DNA of 64,000 bases from Balneolaceae bacterium (lineage in GTDB: Bacteria > Bacteroidota > Rhodothermia > Balneolales > Balneolaceae), in the NCBI GenBank assembly GCA_020832415.1, contig JAFIES010000072.1:1-64000 (forward strand). The letters run 5' to 3'. The notes beneath the pieces were generated by a model. The model had not been told where the DNA came from. It saw nothing but the letters and a program-made list of their open reading frames with translations, and ran no database searches. The position numbers and the translations under genes were made by a program. Positions within the stretch are counted from its first letter, which is position 1, and each line of letters opens with the position of its first letter. Shown here in pieces: positions 40,661-50,830 of the stretch.

Positions 40661-43501
40661 TCAATCAACAACTACTTCCATTACACCCCTCATAAGCTCA
40701 CCATGGCCGGGGAACGTACAGATAAACTGATATCTGCCGGGTATGGATGGTGCGGTGAACTCAAGGAGTTCGCTTTCATTATGCCGAAGAAGCCGGCTGG
40801 CCACAAGTACATCGGGGCTATCAGGGATAAAATGCAGTTCAAAACCTCGCCCGCCCAGATCAATCGCCATTTGATAGACTTCATCCGCCTTACCCGGCTC
40901 GGTTATCAACAGATTATGCGGCATAAAATCGGGATTGTCAAATGTGAGGCGAACGGGCTGTTCACTTCGAACCGTAAATCGTGCTACATCAAACCGCATC
41001 TGTTCAATGATCGCCCTGATTGTAAACTCTGCGATTTTTTCATCTGAAAAATCGAGTTCCATACCAGCACGATCGAACGAATCGGACAATGGTGTTTCAG
41101 AATCGGTATGCAGATGAGCAGAGATTATTGCCGGATCCCGTTCACTCCAAAACCACTCAACTTTTTCAGCAGCGATTCGGGCATTTTCTTTGGGTGAGTT
41201 GAGCAAATCCTGAAGCAGATCATAGTTTGGCATATTGTGCTGCTGGTGCACCCAAAGCGCTTCAAGCAGGGGGTGGGCATCGTCACTGTTTCCGGGATTA
41301 AACTGCTGAATCCAATCCTGAACAGCAGAGATCACGTGATCGGTTTCACGGCCGCTGAGTTCTACCCGTACTCTGTGGCGAATTCCATTATCGGGGTGTT
41401 TTAGCAGTTCAAGAAGGTTTTCAACCGGTTCGTTGTGGATTGGAACAGGATCGAGCAGGGGACGATCATCCGCAGTAATCCGATAGATTCGCCCGTGGAT
41501 GTGATCGCGCATGGGGTCGCGCAGGTTGTGTTGCATGTGGCCGATGATGGCATTGTGCCAGTCACTAATGTAAAGTGCCCCATCATTCCCGATAACTCCA
41601 TCCGTTGGTCTGAAATTTGGATCATCGGAGTAGAAAAGATCACCGATTTCCTCACCCCATACATGGCCGTTGTTATAGCTTAGTTCATACCGTTTGGCGC
41701 CAAGAAATCCGATCACATTGTAGATGAGAAAGTTTTCCCTGAACTCCTCCGGAAACTGGCTGGTTGACAATACCTGGTTACCCGGAACCGGGCGTATGGT
41801 ATGATCGAGCAGTGGGCGTTTTTCAAATCGGTCGCCATCGAGATAAACCTGGTGAGCGGTTCCCATGGTGCCATCGGTGATAAACTGATTTCCCCAACGG
41901 TCAAAACTGATGCCGTGCGGGTTGTAGATATTTTCTACCACAAAATCGAACTCAAATGTTCTTGGATTAAATCTGTAGAGTCCCGAAACATCCGACTCCA
42001 TATTCTTCCTCCAGGGGGTTTCCACATTGTTGAGATGAAAAACCCCGCGCTGGTAATAGATCCAGCCATCCGGACCGTAAATTACGTTGTTTGCGGTATG
42101 ATGGGTATCGGCCGAGTCGATGGCGCCCATCATGCGGATTTGCACATCGGCTTTATTATCGCCCGTGGTATCCTTGAGAAAGAGAATATCAGGCGCAGAG
42201 ACCACAATCACACCGCCATTCCAGAACTCAAATCCGGTTGGATTGTGAATACTTGCAAAAGTAGTAGATTTATCGGCAACACCATCACCGTTTGTATCTT
42301 CAAGAATAATGAGGCGATCACTCATCTCTTTCATCGGCTCCCATTTGGGGTAGGTTGCCCAGGCGGCAACCCACAGCCGTCCCTCTGTATCTACCTGCAT
42401 TTGAACCGGGTTTACCAGTTCTGGAAACATCTCCTCCGAAGCAAACAGGTTTACGGTTAGTCCCTCAGCAAGCGTCATTTTTTCAATGGCATCTTCACCG
42501 CTGATGTAGTTTGCTTCACCGGTGAAGTTGGTCTCTACCGGCTTGGGCGGGGGCACGTTACTATCGTCCACTTCTAAATCGTTTCCTCGTGCACGTGCCC
42601 AGATTTTTTCATCGCGATTGGCTGTCATCACATCGAGCATAACCAGTTCGTGCTGGAGTGTTTCGTAATTTCCGTGAAGTTCGGCCCTGCCTCCCCATAC
42701 ATCATTTCCGCTTGTGGCACGGTAGCGATTAAACCAATGCCAGTTTTTATCAAGTACAGCTTCCCGGATTCCATCAATCCGGTTCCCGCGGCCCCAGGGA
42801 AGACCGCCAAAAAGATCGTTATTAATCACTTGAGCAATCTGCCGGTTTCCTTCATCAGAAAGATGAACACCATTGATGGTGAGCGGCTTTGTGGATTGAT
42901 CATAGAGACTCTGTGAAGCGTTAAACAGATCAACAAAAGCGATCTCTTCCTGCCCGACTACTTCCTGCATCACCCTGGTAATAGCCTCAAGTCGTCGATT
43001 GTTTTCGCTGCCATCGGGCAGATTCGGATCATTCAGATTTTCGTGTGCAATAGGTGAAAAGAGCACAATCTTTGGCGCTGATTCACCATTGTAAGCTTGT
43101 TCGCGCGTGTGTTCAATCCAGGCCATCAAATGCGCACGAAACTCCTCGGGACGATCATCGAATGATTCATTGTAGCCAAACATCGCAAAAATAACGTCCG
43201 CTTTAACCCGTGAAAGATGAGAGTCACTATCCCCAAAATTTTCATGTGCCCTCGGCCGATGGTGTATATGATCTCCTGTAAATCCCAGGTTTCGTATCAC
43301 CAGATTATGCTCGGGAAACGTTGCGTGGATATACGTTTCCATCCATCCATCATGCTGCATTCTGTCGGCAAGAGAGTTGCCAATAATCGCTATTGAATCA
43401 CCTTCGTTGAGCTCTATTTTCCGGTCAGGTGAACAGCCTGTCATCCAATAGATCAGAATAAAAAAGAGTGTGTATCGAAAACAGATGTGTATGTAAGACA
43501 T
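40661..43501 (-). CDS. Fusion lipoprotein: SGNH hydrolase, PVC-type dehydrogenase propeller, HEAT repeats, cupredoxin
   Basis: The track start (43570) is too early; the ATG at 43501 opens a signal peptide with lipobox WMTGC, 946 aa. Order: SGNH/GDSL esterase domain (~30-250; SIAIIGNSLADRM, FAMFGYNESF, GVHLSDEGN); a beta-propeller of the PVC-type membrane-bound dehydrogenase kind (~345-690; LNLFASEEMF-like start, DTEGRLWVAAW, LILEDTNGDGVADK, GPDGWIYYQRG); a HEAT-like helical stretch; and a C-terminal type-1 copper domain (~850-946) with ligand pattern PHN, CTFPGH, M. The relatives usually carry a c-type haem CxxCH domain; no CxxCH is present here, and a cupredoxin takes that place. Confidence 0.85.
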   Translation of the reverse strand: MSYIHICFRYTLFFILIYWMTGCSPDRKIELNEGDSIAIIGNSLADRMQHDGWMETYIHATFPEHNLVIRNLGFTGDHIHHRPRAHENFGDSDSHLSRVKADVIFAMFGYNESFDDRPEEFRAHLMAWIEHTREQAYNGESAPKIVLFSPIAHENLNDPNLPDGSENNRRLEAITRVMQEVVGQEEIAFVDLFNASQSLYDQSTKPLTINGVHLSDEGNRQIAQVINNDLFGGLPWGRGNRIDGIREAVLDKNWHWFNRYRATSGNDVWGGRAELHGNYETLQHELVMLDVMTANRDEKIWARARGNDLEVDDSNVPPPKPVETNFTGEANYISGEDAIEKMTLAEGLTVNLFASEEMFPELVNPVQMQVDTEGRLWVAAWATYPKWEPMKEMSDRLIILEDTNGDGVADKSTTFASIHNPTGFEFWNGGVIVVSAPDILFLKDTTGDNKADVQIRMMGAIDSADTHHTANNVIYGPDGWIYYQRGVFHLNNVETPWRKNMESDVSGLYRFNPRTFEFDFVVENIYNPHGISFDRWGNQFITDGTMGTAHQVYLDGDRFEKRPLLDHTIRPVPGNQVLSTSQFPEEFRENFLIYNVIGFLGAKRYELSYNNGHVWGEEIGDLFYSDDPNFRPTDGVIGNDGALYISDWHNAIIGHMQHNLRDPMRDHIHGRIYRITADDRPLLDPVPIHNEPVENLLELLKHPDNGIRHRVRVELSGRETDHVISAVQDWIQQFNPGNSDDAHPLLEALWVHQQHNMPNYDLLQDLLNSPKENARIAAEKVEWFWSERDPAIISAHLHTDSETPLSDSFDRAGMELDFSDEKIAEFTIRAIIEQMRFDVARFTVRSEQPVRLTFDNPDFMPHNLLITEPGKADEVYQMAIDLGGRGFELHFIPDSPDVLVASRLLRHNESELLEFTAPSIPGRYQFICTFPGHGELMRGVMEVVVD

Positions 43502-43652
43502 GAGAATTTCAGACAAATTGGTTAACAGACGCGAACAGTCGAGATTATGCAATTTCGGGGCGGCATTCAATTATAATTGGCGGGTAAACTTACTTCATGA
43601 AATGTTTACTCAAAGAGTCTATCTTTACCGGTCTGCAAACTGAACAACCATC

Positions 43653-44915
43653 ATGAATAAACCTGCTCTTGCTACTGTATTTTTGGTAGTGGTGATCGAT
43701 CTCCTGGGATTTGGAATCGTTCTGCCGCTACTCCCTTTCTATGCGCAGGAATTTGCCGCTTCGGCCGTGATGATTGGGCTGCTCTACAGTGTCTATTCGT
43801 TTATGCAGCTCATCTTTTCACCGATCTGGGGAAGCTGGTCCGACAGAATCGGGCGAAGGCCCATTATGCTGCTCAGTACATTTGGGGCGGTGATTGCCTA
43901 CATTATTTTTGGTTTAGCCGAATCCCTGGGAGTTCTCTTTTTCTCACGTGTTATTGCCGGAATGATGGGAGGAAATATCTCAACTGCGCAGGCCTACATT
44001 GCGGATGTTACCGACAGCGAAAACCGCGCACGCGGAATGGGGCTTATTGGCGCAGCTTTTGGCATTGGTTTTGTAGTTGGACCGGCCAGTGCCACGGCAT
44101 TAATACATCCATCTTTTCACGAATTTGTGGCAAATGCAGGTTTTGTTGAATTTGCCAAATGGATGGGTGAAAACCGGTTCGCACTGCCCGGATTTTTTGC
44201 AGCTTTTCTCTCACTCTGTAGTTTTTTAATGGTACTTTTCCTGTTACCTGAAACAGTGGATACATCCAAAGAGAGGCCTGCCGCTTTCAGGCGGCCAAGT
44301 GTTTTTACACCGCGCTTTTGGCGCCTGCTTAAAGAGCAGAAAGGAAAATCTTCAAGGGGGTATCTGATTCCGCTCGTTATTGGCTTTTTTCTGCTTTCAT
44401 TTGGCGAATCGAGCCTGTACAGTTCCTTTCCGCTGTTTGCCGAGGGGCAGCTCAATATGACGGCCGAACAGGTTGGTGTTCAGTTTTTCTACATCGGGAT
44501 TATCGCTGTGGTTGTGCAGGGATTTCTGATCAAACCCCTGACCAATAAATTTGCAGAAGAGAAGCTCTTTATGACGGGAAACATCCTGATGGTAATCGGT
44601 CTTGGACTGATACCCCTGGCTCACAATGCAGTTACACTTGCCATGTTTCTTGGTTTGATGGCAATCGGGAAAAGTCTCAATTCACCTACCATTACCAGCC
44701 TGATTTCAAAAGAGGCAGAAGCAGATAATGTCGGCGCTGTGATGGGTGCTGCTCAGGGGCTGTCAGGTCTCGGACGAATGATTGGCCCAACCTGGGGTGG
44801 TGCTCTCTTTGCTGTTTATTTTGGGCTGCCGTTTGGCGCTACAGCACTTATTGTGGCAACCACTATATGGATTGCTATCGGGCTGATTAAGAAAGAGAAA
44901 GTAAGGCTAAGTTAA
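43653..44915 (+). CDS. MFS transporter, TetA/drug:H+ antiporter-like
   Basis: 420 aa with about 12 transmembrane helices. The start FLVVVIDLLGFGIVLPLLPFYA and the loop 2-3 motif GSWSDRIGRRPIMLLSTFG are characteristic of the DHA1/TetA group; the antiporter motif C region appears as GAAFGIGFVVGPA. The substrate cannot be told from sequence; many environmental members are not resistance determinants. It stands alone, divergent from the SGNH/cupredoxin gene with about 150 bases between. Confidence 0.85.
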   Translation: MNKPALATVFLVVVIDLLGFGIVLPLLPFYAQEFAASAVMIGLLYSVYSFMQLIFSPIWGSWSDRIGRRPIMLLSTFGAVIAYIIFGLAESLGVLFFSRVIAGMMGGNISTAQAYIADVTDSENRARGMGLIGAAFGIGFVVGPASATALIHPSFHEFVANAGFVEFAKWMGENRFALPGFFAAFLSLCSFLMVLFLLPETVDTSKERPAAFRRPSVFTPRFWRLLKEQKGKSSRGYLIPLVIGFFLLSFGESSLYSSFPLFAEGQLNMTAEQVGVQFFYIGIIAVVVQGFLIKPLTNKFAEEKLFMTGNILMVIGLGLIPLAHNAVTLAMFLGLMAIGKSLNSPTITSLISKEAEADNVGAVMGAAQGLSGLGRMIGPTWGGALFAVYFGLPFGATALIVATTIWIAIGLIKKEKVRLS

Positions 44916-45057
44916 AGCAGCATTTCAACCAGCCATAAAGATTCAGCAGCTTGTCAATATTGAACTTTAAAATTGAGTTAAGATCACCTCAATTATTTCA
45001 GGATGTATCAGGCTTTCAGTACCTTCTAAGAAAGATTAAAATTTAAAATGTACTTCC

Positions 45058-46260
45058 ATGAGAGTATACCTTGCCGATAAACTACCCGATGAAGCTGTTG
45101 ACCAGCTTAAAAAACTAAAACTGGATGTTGTATCAAACCCAAAAGCCACATCTTCAGAGCTTGATGCAGGGATTGGTCGGGCACAGGTACTGATAGTGCG
45201 CTCCACGGTTGTGAGTGAAAGCTGTATTAATAACAGCCCGGAGCTTAGCCTGATTATCCGGGCCGGCGCCGGAGTGAACAATATTGATATGAAAGCCGCA
45301 AGCAATATGGGCATCTATGTAGCCAACTGTCCGGGGCAAAATTCTATTGCTGTAGCTGAACTGGCCATGGGGCTTATTCTCTCTCTGGATCGATATATCG
45401 CAGATAATGTATCTGATTTTCGAACCGGAAAGTGGAACAAAGCAGCATTCAGCAAAGCAGATGGAGTTTATGGTAAAGTGCTTGGAATCATCGGTACAGG
45501 GCAAATCGGCCGGGAGGTCATCAAACGGGCAAAGGCATTTGGAATGCCGGTAATTGCATGGTCCCGATCGCTTACAGATGAATTGGCTGAAGAACTTGAT
45601 ATTTCTCGGGCAAAAAGTGTTAAGGAAGTTGCTGAAAATTGTGATGTACTCTCAATCCATCTTGCACAGAATGAGCACACGAAAGGAATCATATCAAAAG
45701 AGATATTGGGGGCATTAAAAAATGGCGCTATGGTGATTAATACCTCCCGTGCGGGTGTGGTGGATGAAGAGGCATTATACAGTGAATTAAAATCAGAACG
45801 GCTGTGGGCCGGGCTCGATGTGTTTAGTAATGAGCCGGAATTTAAAGAGGGGGAATTCAGCAGCCGTTTTCAGGATTTGAGTCATGCCTATGTAACGCAT
45901 CATATCGGTGCAAGTACAACTCAGGCACAGCTTGCAGTTGCCAATGATGCAGTGGATATTGTTCGCGGATATGTGCAAGAAGGTCATGTTCGAAACTGGC
46001 TGAACCGGTGTGATCAGACCGATGCGCCGTGGCAAATTGTAGTGAGGCATTACGACAAACCCGGTGTAATTGCCAACGTAATGACCGAACTGAAAGATGC
46101 AGATATCAATGCACAGGAGCTTACCAATGTAATTTTTGATGGAAAACGAACCGCATGCTGTACCATTCAGCTTGATGCAAAACCATCTGACAAAATCATG
46201 AAGAGTATTCGCACACGGCAGGATGAAGTGATCAGTGCTACGCTACTGAAACGATCCTGA
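45058..46260 (+). CDS. serA: D-3-phosphoglycerate dehydrogenase
   Basis: 400 aa. Substrate- and NAD-binding domains: VLIVRSTVVSE, LIIRAGAGVNNIDMKAASN, Rossmann VLGIIGTGQIGREVIKRAKAFGM. Catalytic Arg in NTSRAGVVDE, Glu in FSNEPEF, and His in VTHHIGASTTQAQ. A C-terminal ACT domain (~325-400; VVRHYDKPGVIANVMTELKD) indicates serine feedback, the short SerA type without the intervening ASB domain. It catalyses the first step of serine synthesis. A 7-bp dyad (AATTGAG/CTCAATT, 44971-44994) lies upstream. Confidence 0.92.
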   Translation: MRVYLADKLPDEAVDQLKKLKLDVVSNPKATSSELDAGIGRAQVLIVRSTVVSESCINNSPELSLIIRAGAGVNNIDMKAASNMGIYVANCPGQNSIAVAELAMGLILSLDRYIADNVSDFRTGKWNKAAFSKADGVYGKVLGIIGTGQIGREVIKRAKAFGMPVIAWSRSLTDELAEELDISRAKSVKEVAENCDVLSIHLAQNEHTKGIISKEILGALKNGAMVINTSRAGVVDEEALYSELKSERLWAGLDVFSNEPEFKEGEFSSRFQDLSHAYVTHHIGASTTQAQLAVANDAVDIVRGYVQEGHVRNWLNRCDQTDAPWQIVVRHYDKPGVIANVMTELKDADINAQELTNVIFDGKRTACCTIQLDAKPSDKIMKSIRTRQDEVISATLLKRS

Positions 46261-46340
46261 TCTCCGATTGAATACACTGCAAAAAATTGTGAACGCAGAT
46301 TGTTTAAGTGGGGCGTTTATGATTTATCTATATACAGAAA

Positions 46341-47180
46341 TTATCTTCCCGATTTTTCAAACAGATCACTCGACTGGCCGCCGGATGGGGTGAAAGGCCT
46401 GAAATAGAGTCTGTTTCCCCAATTCTCAAGCCGATCAAACCAGCCATACACAAACTCCGGTGAAAACTGCGATTCATGGCAAAGTGCCGATTGAATGGCT
46501 ACATCGGCCTCTTCATCCGAAAATTTTATCTCCACTGTCATATATTGATCGTCCACTCCCATAAACATCCACTCATCATCATCAAGCAGTGAGGTTGGAA
46601 TGCCGGTGAAAAAGAGTGATGGATTGAAATCCCATTCACGGCTCAAAAATACCTGAGTGGTTGCAATACCCACCATTCTGTGATCCAGGTGGTTTGAAAA
46701 TCCATCCGGGCCAAAGGTGATGATTACATCCGGTTGATACTCTTCAAAAAGGCGGTGCAAATCCTGTTTTAACCCGCGCGTTTGTGAAATGATAGCTCCG
46801 TGACCGTCTCTCATGCCAAGCTGATCCTCATAATCGAGATGAATAAGTTCTGCACCGAGAAGTTCAGCCGCACATTGAAGCTCTACGCGCCGAACAGCGG
46901 CAAGTTCGTCTTCATCTTCTATATCGGTATTTTCGTTGAAACCGAGTCGCCCATCCGTAGCGGTAACAAGTATAACATAGTAACCGCGATTGGCGTACTG
47001 GTGCAAAACGGAGCTGACCAGGGTTTCATCATCAGGGTGGGCAAATACGGCCATCAGAACATTACCGCCGTTGGTGCGATCATAAGATTCAGGTGCCTCA
47101 TCACACGAGCTGATAAACCCCGCGAACAGTAAAAACAGTAACAGTGAAGAAAACGTGAGGTGCTTTGAAAGTGGATTCAT
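46341..47180 (-). CDS. PIG-L family deacetylase, lipoprotein
   Basis: 279 aa; signal peptide with lipobox FISSC. The zinc site of LmbE/PIG-L N-deacetylases is complete: AHPDDE near the start of the domain and HLDHR in the middle (FGPDGFSNHLDHRMVG). It probably removes acetyl groups from an amino-sugar substrate outside the cytoplasm; the substrate is unknown. It is convergent with serA and divergent from the PSMA-like peptidase gene. Confidence 0.88.
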   Translation of the reverse strand: MNPLSKHLTFSSLLLFLLFAGFISSCDEAPESYDRTNGGNVLMAVFAHPDDETLVSSVLHQYANRGYYVILVTATDGRLGFNENTDIEDEDELAAVRRVELQCAAELLGAELIHLDYEDQLGMRDGHGAIISQTRGLKQDLHRLFEEYQPDVIITFGPDGFSNHLDHRMVGIATTQVFLSREWDFNPSLFFTGIPTSLLDDDEWMFMGVDDQYMTVEIKFSDEEADVAIQSALCHESQFSPEFVYGWFDRLENWGNRLYFRPFTPSGGQSSDLFEKSGR

Positions 47181-47425
47181 AAAACCGGCCGATTAAATTA
47201 AATGTTGGAGAGATGCGATAAAACCGAAACGTATTATGAATATCATCGAAGGAAACCAGAAAAACAATAAAATGATAAGACAGAGAAGAGTTTAGCCGGA
47301 ATATCCATTCCTGAGCCGTACGCAAGTAAAAAGCTACTTTGACAAAGTCATCCATCTTTCCTAAACATCTGTCGAAAAAAATTACGTACTTGTTTCAAAA
47401 TTCAAACACCAGACCAGTCATTACA

Positions 47426-49537
47426 ATGAAAACCCTGATCACTCTTTTCACTCTCATTTTCTGTTTCACAACAGCCACTGCCCAGGATTTGGAGAGGCCT
47501 GCATCACTAACCGGATTTATGGATGCCCTGGTACCGGCTCAGCTTGAGCTTGAACAGGCGATGATTCAATTTCATCAGCCCGAAACGTACCGAAAGCACC
47601 TCTACAATTTAACACAGCATCCCAATATTGCCGGCACACCGGGCAGTGAAAAAGTGATAAAGTACATCACAGAAGTGATGGCAAATGCCGGTCTTGCGGT
47701 ATCCCATTACGATTATGATGCATGGATGCCAGAGCCCGGCAGTGCAAGTATTTCATTGGTTCGACCCATCCGGATGCCGCTGAACAATCAGGAGTATGTG
47801 TATGATGAAGATCCCTACACCTCACACCCTGATCTGCTTCATGGTTGGAATGCATACAGCGGTTCGGGAGAGATAACGGCTGAAATTGTATATGCAAATT
47901 ATGGACGAAAGGAGGACTTTGAAAAGCTTGAGGTGCTTGGGGTAGATCTGACCGGAAAAATCGTGATCGCCCGATATGGAGGCAATTTCAGGGGGTTCAA
48001 AGCAAAATTTGCTGAAGAGGCAGGTGCAGCCGGGCTCATTATCTATACCGACCCGGCCAATGGCGGCTATGTGAACGGCCTCACATATCCCGATGGAATT
48101 TACAGCGATGAAAGTGCTATTCAGCGCGGATCTCTGTTAACATTGGACTATTTTGGAGATCCGCTGACTCCCTTTGAGCCCGCCCTTCCGCTCGATGGTG
48201 ATGTTCAGGTTGAGCGTCTTGATCCCGAAGAGGTTGCCTTTCACACCATACCGGTTGCTCCGATTGGATACGGAGCCGCAGAAGAAATTTTATCGCGAAT
48301 GAAAGGAGAGGCGGTTCCACAAAGCTGGCAAGGCGGCCTCCCGTTTACCTACAGGCTTACAGGTGGCGATCAGTTAAAGGTGAACCTGAAAGTGGACCAG
48401 CCACACGATTTTACCCGTATCACCAATGTGATCGGAACCATTGAAGGGAGTGACTACCCGGATGAGTGGATCATACTCGGCTCGCATCACGACGCCTGGG
48501 GATTCGGTGCTACAGATCCCAACAGCGGCACGGCTATGCTGCTTAACCTTGCAGAAAGCCTGGGAGAAATGGTAGAAAATGGATGGCAGCCACGGCGAAG
48601 TATTATGATTGCCCATTGGGATGCGGAGGAGTTTATGCTGATCGGTTCGTCGGAGTGGGTAGAGCAGCTTCGGGAAGAACTTGATGCAAAAGCTGTACTC
48701 TACCTGAATGCGGATATGTCGGTAACCGGACCAAATTTTCGGTCTTCCGCATCACCATCTCTGAAAAAGCCGATTATTGAGGCGACAAAAGTGGTGAAAC
48801 ATCCGGACAGCGGCACAAGCATTTACGACACATGGATTTTGGATGGGCAGGATGAACCGGGGATTGGTAATCTGGGTGGCGGATCAGACCATGTGGGCTT
48901 TTACATGCACGCGGGAATTCCATCAGCCGGAATTTCTATTTCGGGGAGTGTGCCGATTTACCACACCAATTTCGATACATTCTGGTTTTATGAAACGTAC
49001 CTCGACAGCACTTTCAGTTATGGCCCGGCGCTGGCCGGTGTATATGGGGTTGTGGCTACCCGTTTTGCCCAGGCCGATGTTTTACCGTACGACGTGGTTC
49101 GATATGCAACGGATATCAGTGATCACATCGGTACGCTGAGCTACAGGGCAGAAGTTCTTGAACGATCCATCAACATAGAAAACCTTGAAATGCTGATTTC
49201 TGAAACGATGGAGCTGGCAACGCAGGTTGAGGCGTCAATTCCCAATTTTGTTGAATCAAATCCATCCGGTGAAACTCTGCAGGAAGTAAACGCACAGTTA
49301 ATCAGCCTTGAGCGCTCTTTCCTGGATGATGATGGCCTGCCATTCAGTAAGTGGCAGCAGTCACTTTACGCGTCTACCGACCCCTGGAGCATGTACGCCT
49401 CATGGATGATTCCGGGAGTGAGGTACATTCTTGAGGATGAACGATCGGATGAAGAACTTCACCGTGAAATTGAGAGGTTTGAGGCGGCGGTGAACCGATT
49501 GAATCAGAAGTTGAATAAAATCCTGAGACTTATTTGA
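47426..49537 (+). CDS. M28B peptidase, glutamate carboxypeptidase II (PSMA)-like, exported
   Basis: The track start uses TTG at 47339; the ATG at 47426 begins a proper signal peptide (MKTLITLFTLIFCFTTATAQ), 703 aa. PA-like region around 170-260 (VDLTGKIVIARYGGNFRGFKA). The peptidase domain has LGSHHDAWGFGATDPNSGTA, HWDAEEFMLIGSSEWVE, NADMS and YHTNFDTF, giving the five zinc ligands H, D, E, D, H as in human GCPII. A helical transferrin-receptor-like dimerisation domain closes the protein. It probably cleaves C-terminal acidic residues from peptides in the periplasm or outside. Confidence 0.92.
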   Translation: MKTLITLFTLIFCFTTATAQDLERPASLTGFMDALVPAQLELEQAMIQFHQPETYRKHLYNLTQHPNIAGTPGSEKVIKYITEVMANAGLAVSHYDYDAWMPEPGSASISLVRPIRMPLNNQEYVYDEDPYTSHPDLLHGWNAYSGSGEITAEIVYANYGRKEDFEKLEVLGVDLTGKIVIARYGGNFRGFKAKFAEEAGAAGLIIYTDPANGGYVNGLTYPDGIYSDESAIQRGSLLTLDYFGDPLTPFEPALPLDGDVQVERLDPEEVAFHTIPVAPIGYGAAEEILSRMKGEAVPQSWQGGLPFTYRLTGGDQLKVNLKVDQPHDFTRITNVIGTIEGSDYPDEWIILGSHHDAWGFGATDPNSGTAMLLNLAESLGEMVENGWQPRRSIMIAHWDAEEFMLIGSSEWVEQLREELDAKAVLYLNADMSVTGPNFRSSASPSLKKPIIEATKVVKHPDSGTSIYDTWILDGQDEPGIGNLGGGSDHVGFYMHAGIPSAGISISGSVPIYHTNFDTFWFYETYLDSTFSYGPALAGVYGVVATRFAQADVLPYDVVRYATDISDHIGTLSYRAEVLERSINIENLEMLISETMELATQVEASIPNFVESNPSGETLQEVNAQLISLERSFLDDDGLPFSKWQQSLYASTDPWSMYASWMIPGVRYILEDERSDEELHREIERFEAAVNRLNQKLNKILRLI

Positions 49538-49573
49538 TCTGTTTTGATTTCTGCTGATTGAACTGCATCAAAA

Positions 49574-50830
49574 TCAAGGCTGAGGGCGCTGGAGCCATGG
49601 TTCAGGATTAACCATTCGGCTGCCTTCGCTGATCAGGAAGTGTAATACCGGCCCGCGTATGGAGTTGGAATCACCGGAAAGGCCGATCACATCGCCTTTA
49701 CGAAGCACCTGGTTTCGGCGCACAAAAATATCACTCAGATTTCCGTAAGCACTGTTGTATCCACCATGGTTTACAAAAACCACATCGCCATAACCGGTCA
49801 GATTTTGAATTCCATACACATATCCATCACTTACCACATGTACACTCGATCGAGGCAGTGTTGAAATATCAATACCTGTACTTTGTGTACGGGTGTTGTA
49901 AACCGGGTGTATCCGCTCGCCAAACCGCTCGGTGATGGTTCCATTTTCTACCGGCCAGGGAAGCTGCCCGCGCTGTTCACGAAAACGGTTTTCAAACTGA
50001 TTAATCTCTTCTTCACTCACAGCTACTTCCCGGCGAACAATTTCAGCACCGGAGGCTTCAGCCCGCCTCAGCCGTTCCTGTTCGCGCAGCAGGTTTTCCA
50101 TTGCAGACTGCAGATTTTCGCGCTGTTGACGCGATTCATTTCGGCGCTGTTCAAGGCTGGTAACATCACTTCTCAGTGTTTGTACAACCTGTTGCTGTTG
50201 TTGCTGCTGCTGCTCAAGGGTTGATGTTTCCCTTCGAATGGCAGCAAGAGATTCTTCATTTCTCACCCGGGTTGATTCAAGATCCTGTTTGGATTGTTCA
50301 AGCTGAGTTTGTGTCTGTTCAATTTCATCAACCTGCCCCTGAAGGTGTTTATTGAATTGAGCGAGGTAGTAGGAGCGAATCATCAGTTGATTGATAGAGG
50401 TGGATGTGAGCAGCAGTGCAAGCTCGGTGGTTCGGCCGTGTTTATAGAGGTAGGTGAGTGTTGATTTATACTGATCAATTAACTCTGCGAGCTGCTGCTC
50501 AAGCTGGCGCAGGTTTCTTTCGATCAGCTGAATCTCTTCTGCAATCTGATTCTGTTCACGGTTCATCTGCCGGAGCCTTTCCTGTTGCAGAGAAATAAGA
50601 CGATTCAGCTCTTCAAAACGCCTGTAAACTTCATCATACTCCTGTGTTACTTCGTCGAGGCGGCCGGTGATGTTTTCAATTTGCCGGTCCAGATTTTCAA
50701 TTTGCGATCGTGTTGATTGCTGCCTCTCCATCAGCTGCGATCGCAAATAGTCATAAGATGTCTGGCCGGATGCCATATCGGCAAGGGCAAGAAAAAGGAT
50801 AACCGATAATAAAGAGAGTTTTTTAATCAT
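49574..50830 (-). CDS. EnvC-like murein hydrolase activator with degenerate M23 domain
   Basis: 418 aa. Signal peptide, then a long coiled coil (~25-280) rich in Q/E/R with a polyglutamine run, followed by a LytM/M23 domain (~300-418; GTITERFGERIHPVYN, TGIDIS, GYGDVVFVNHGGYNSAYGNL, VLHFLI). The zinc ligands of active M23 enzymes are mostly lost: HxxxD is SxxxD, HxH is VxH, and the YxHL site is YGNL. E. coli EnvC is likewise inactive and switches on amidases AmiA/B at the septum, so an activator role is likely. Its ATG overlaps the DUF4292 stop (ATGA). Confidence 0.88.
   Translation of the reverse strand: MIKKLSLLSVILFLALADMASGQTSYDYLRSQLMERQQSTRSQIENLDRQIENITGRLDEVTQEYDEVYRRFEELNRLISLQQERLRQMNREQNQIAEEIQLIERNLRQLEQQLAELIDQYKSTLTYLYKHGRTTELALLLTSTSINQLMIRSYYLAQFNKHLQGQVDEIEQTQTQLEQSKQDLESTRVRNEESLAAIRRETSTLEQQQQQQQQVVQTLRSDVTSLEQRRNESRQQRENLQSAMENLLREQERLRRAEASGAEIVRREVAVSEEEINQFENRFREQRGQLPWPVENGTITERFGERIHPVYNTRTQSTGIDISTLPRSSVHVVSDGYVYGIQNLTGYGDVVFVNHGGYNSAYGNLSDIFVRRNQVLRKGDVIGLSGDSNSIRGPVLHFLISEGSRMVNPEPWLQRPQP

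Noticed and set aside
41330-41341. GATCACGTGATC palindrome as a further parS
   Set aside because: It shares only CACGTG with parS; the flanking GTTT/AAAC needed for ParB is absent, and it lies inside a coding region.
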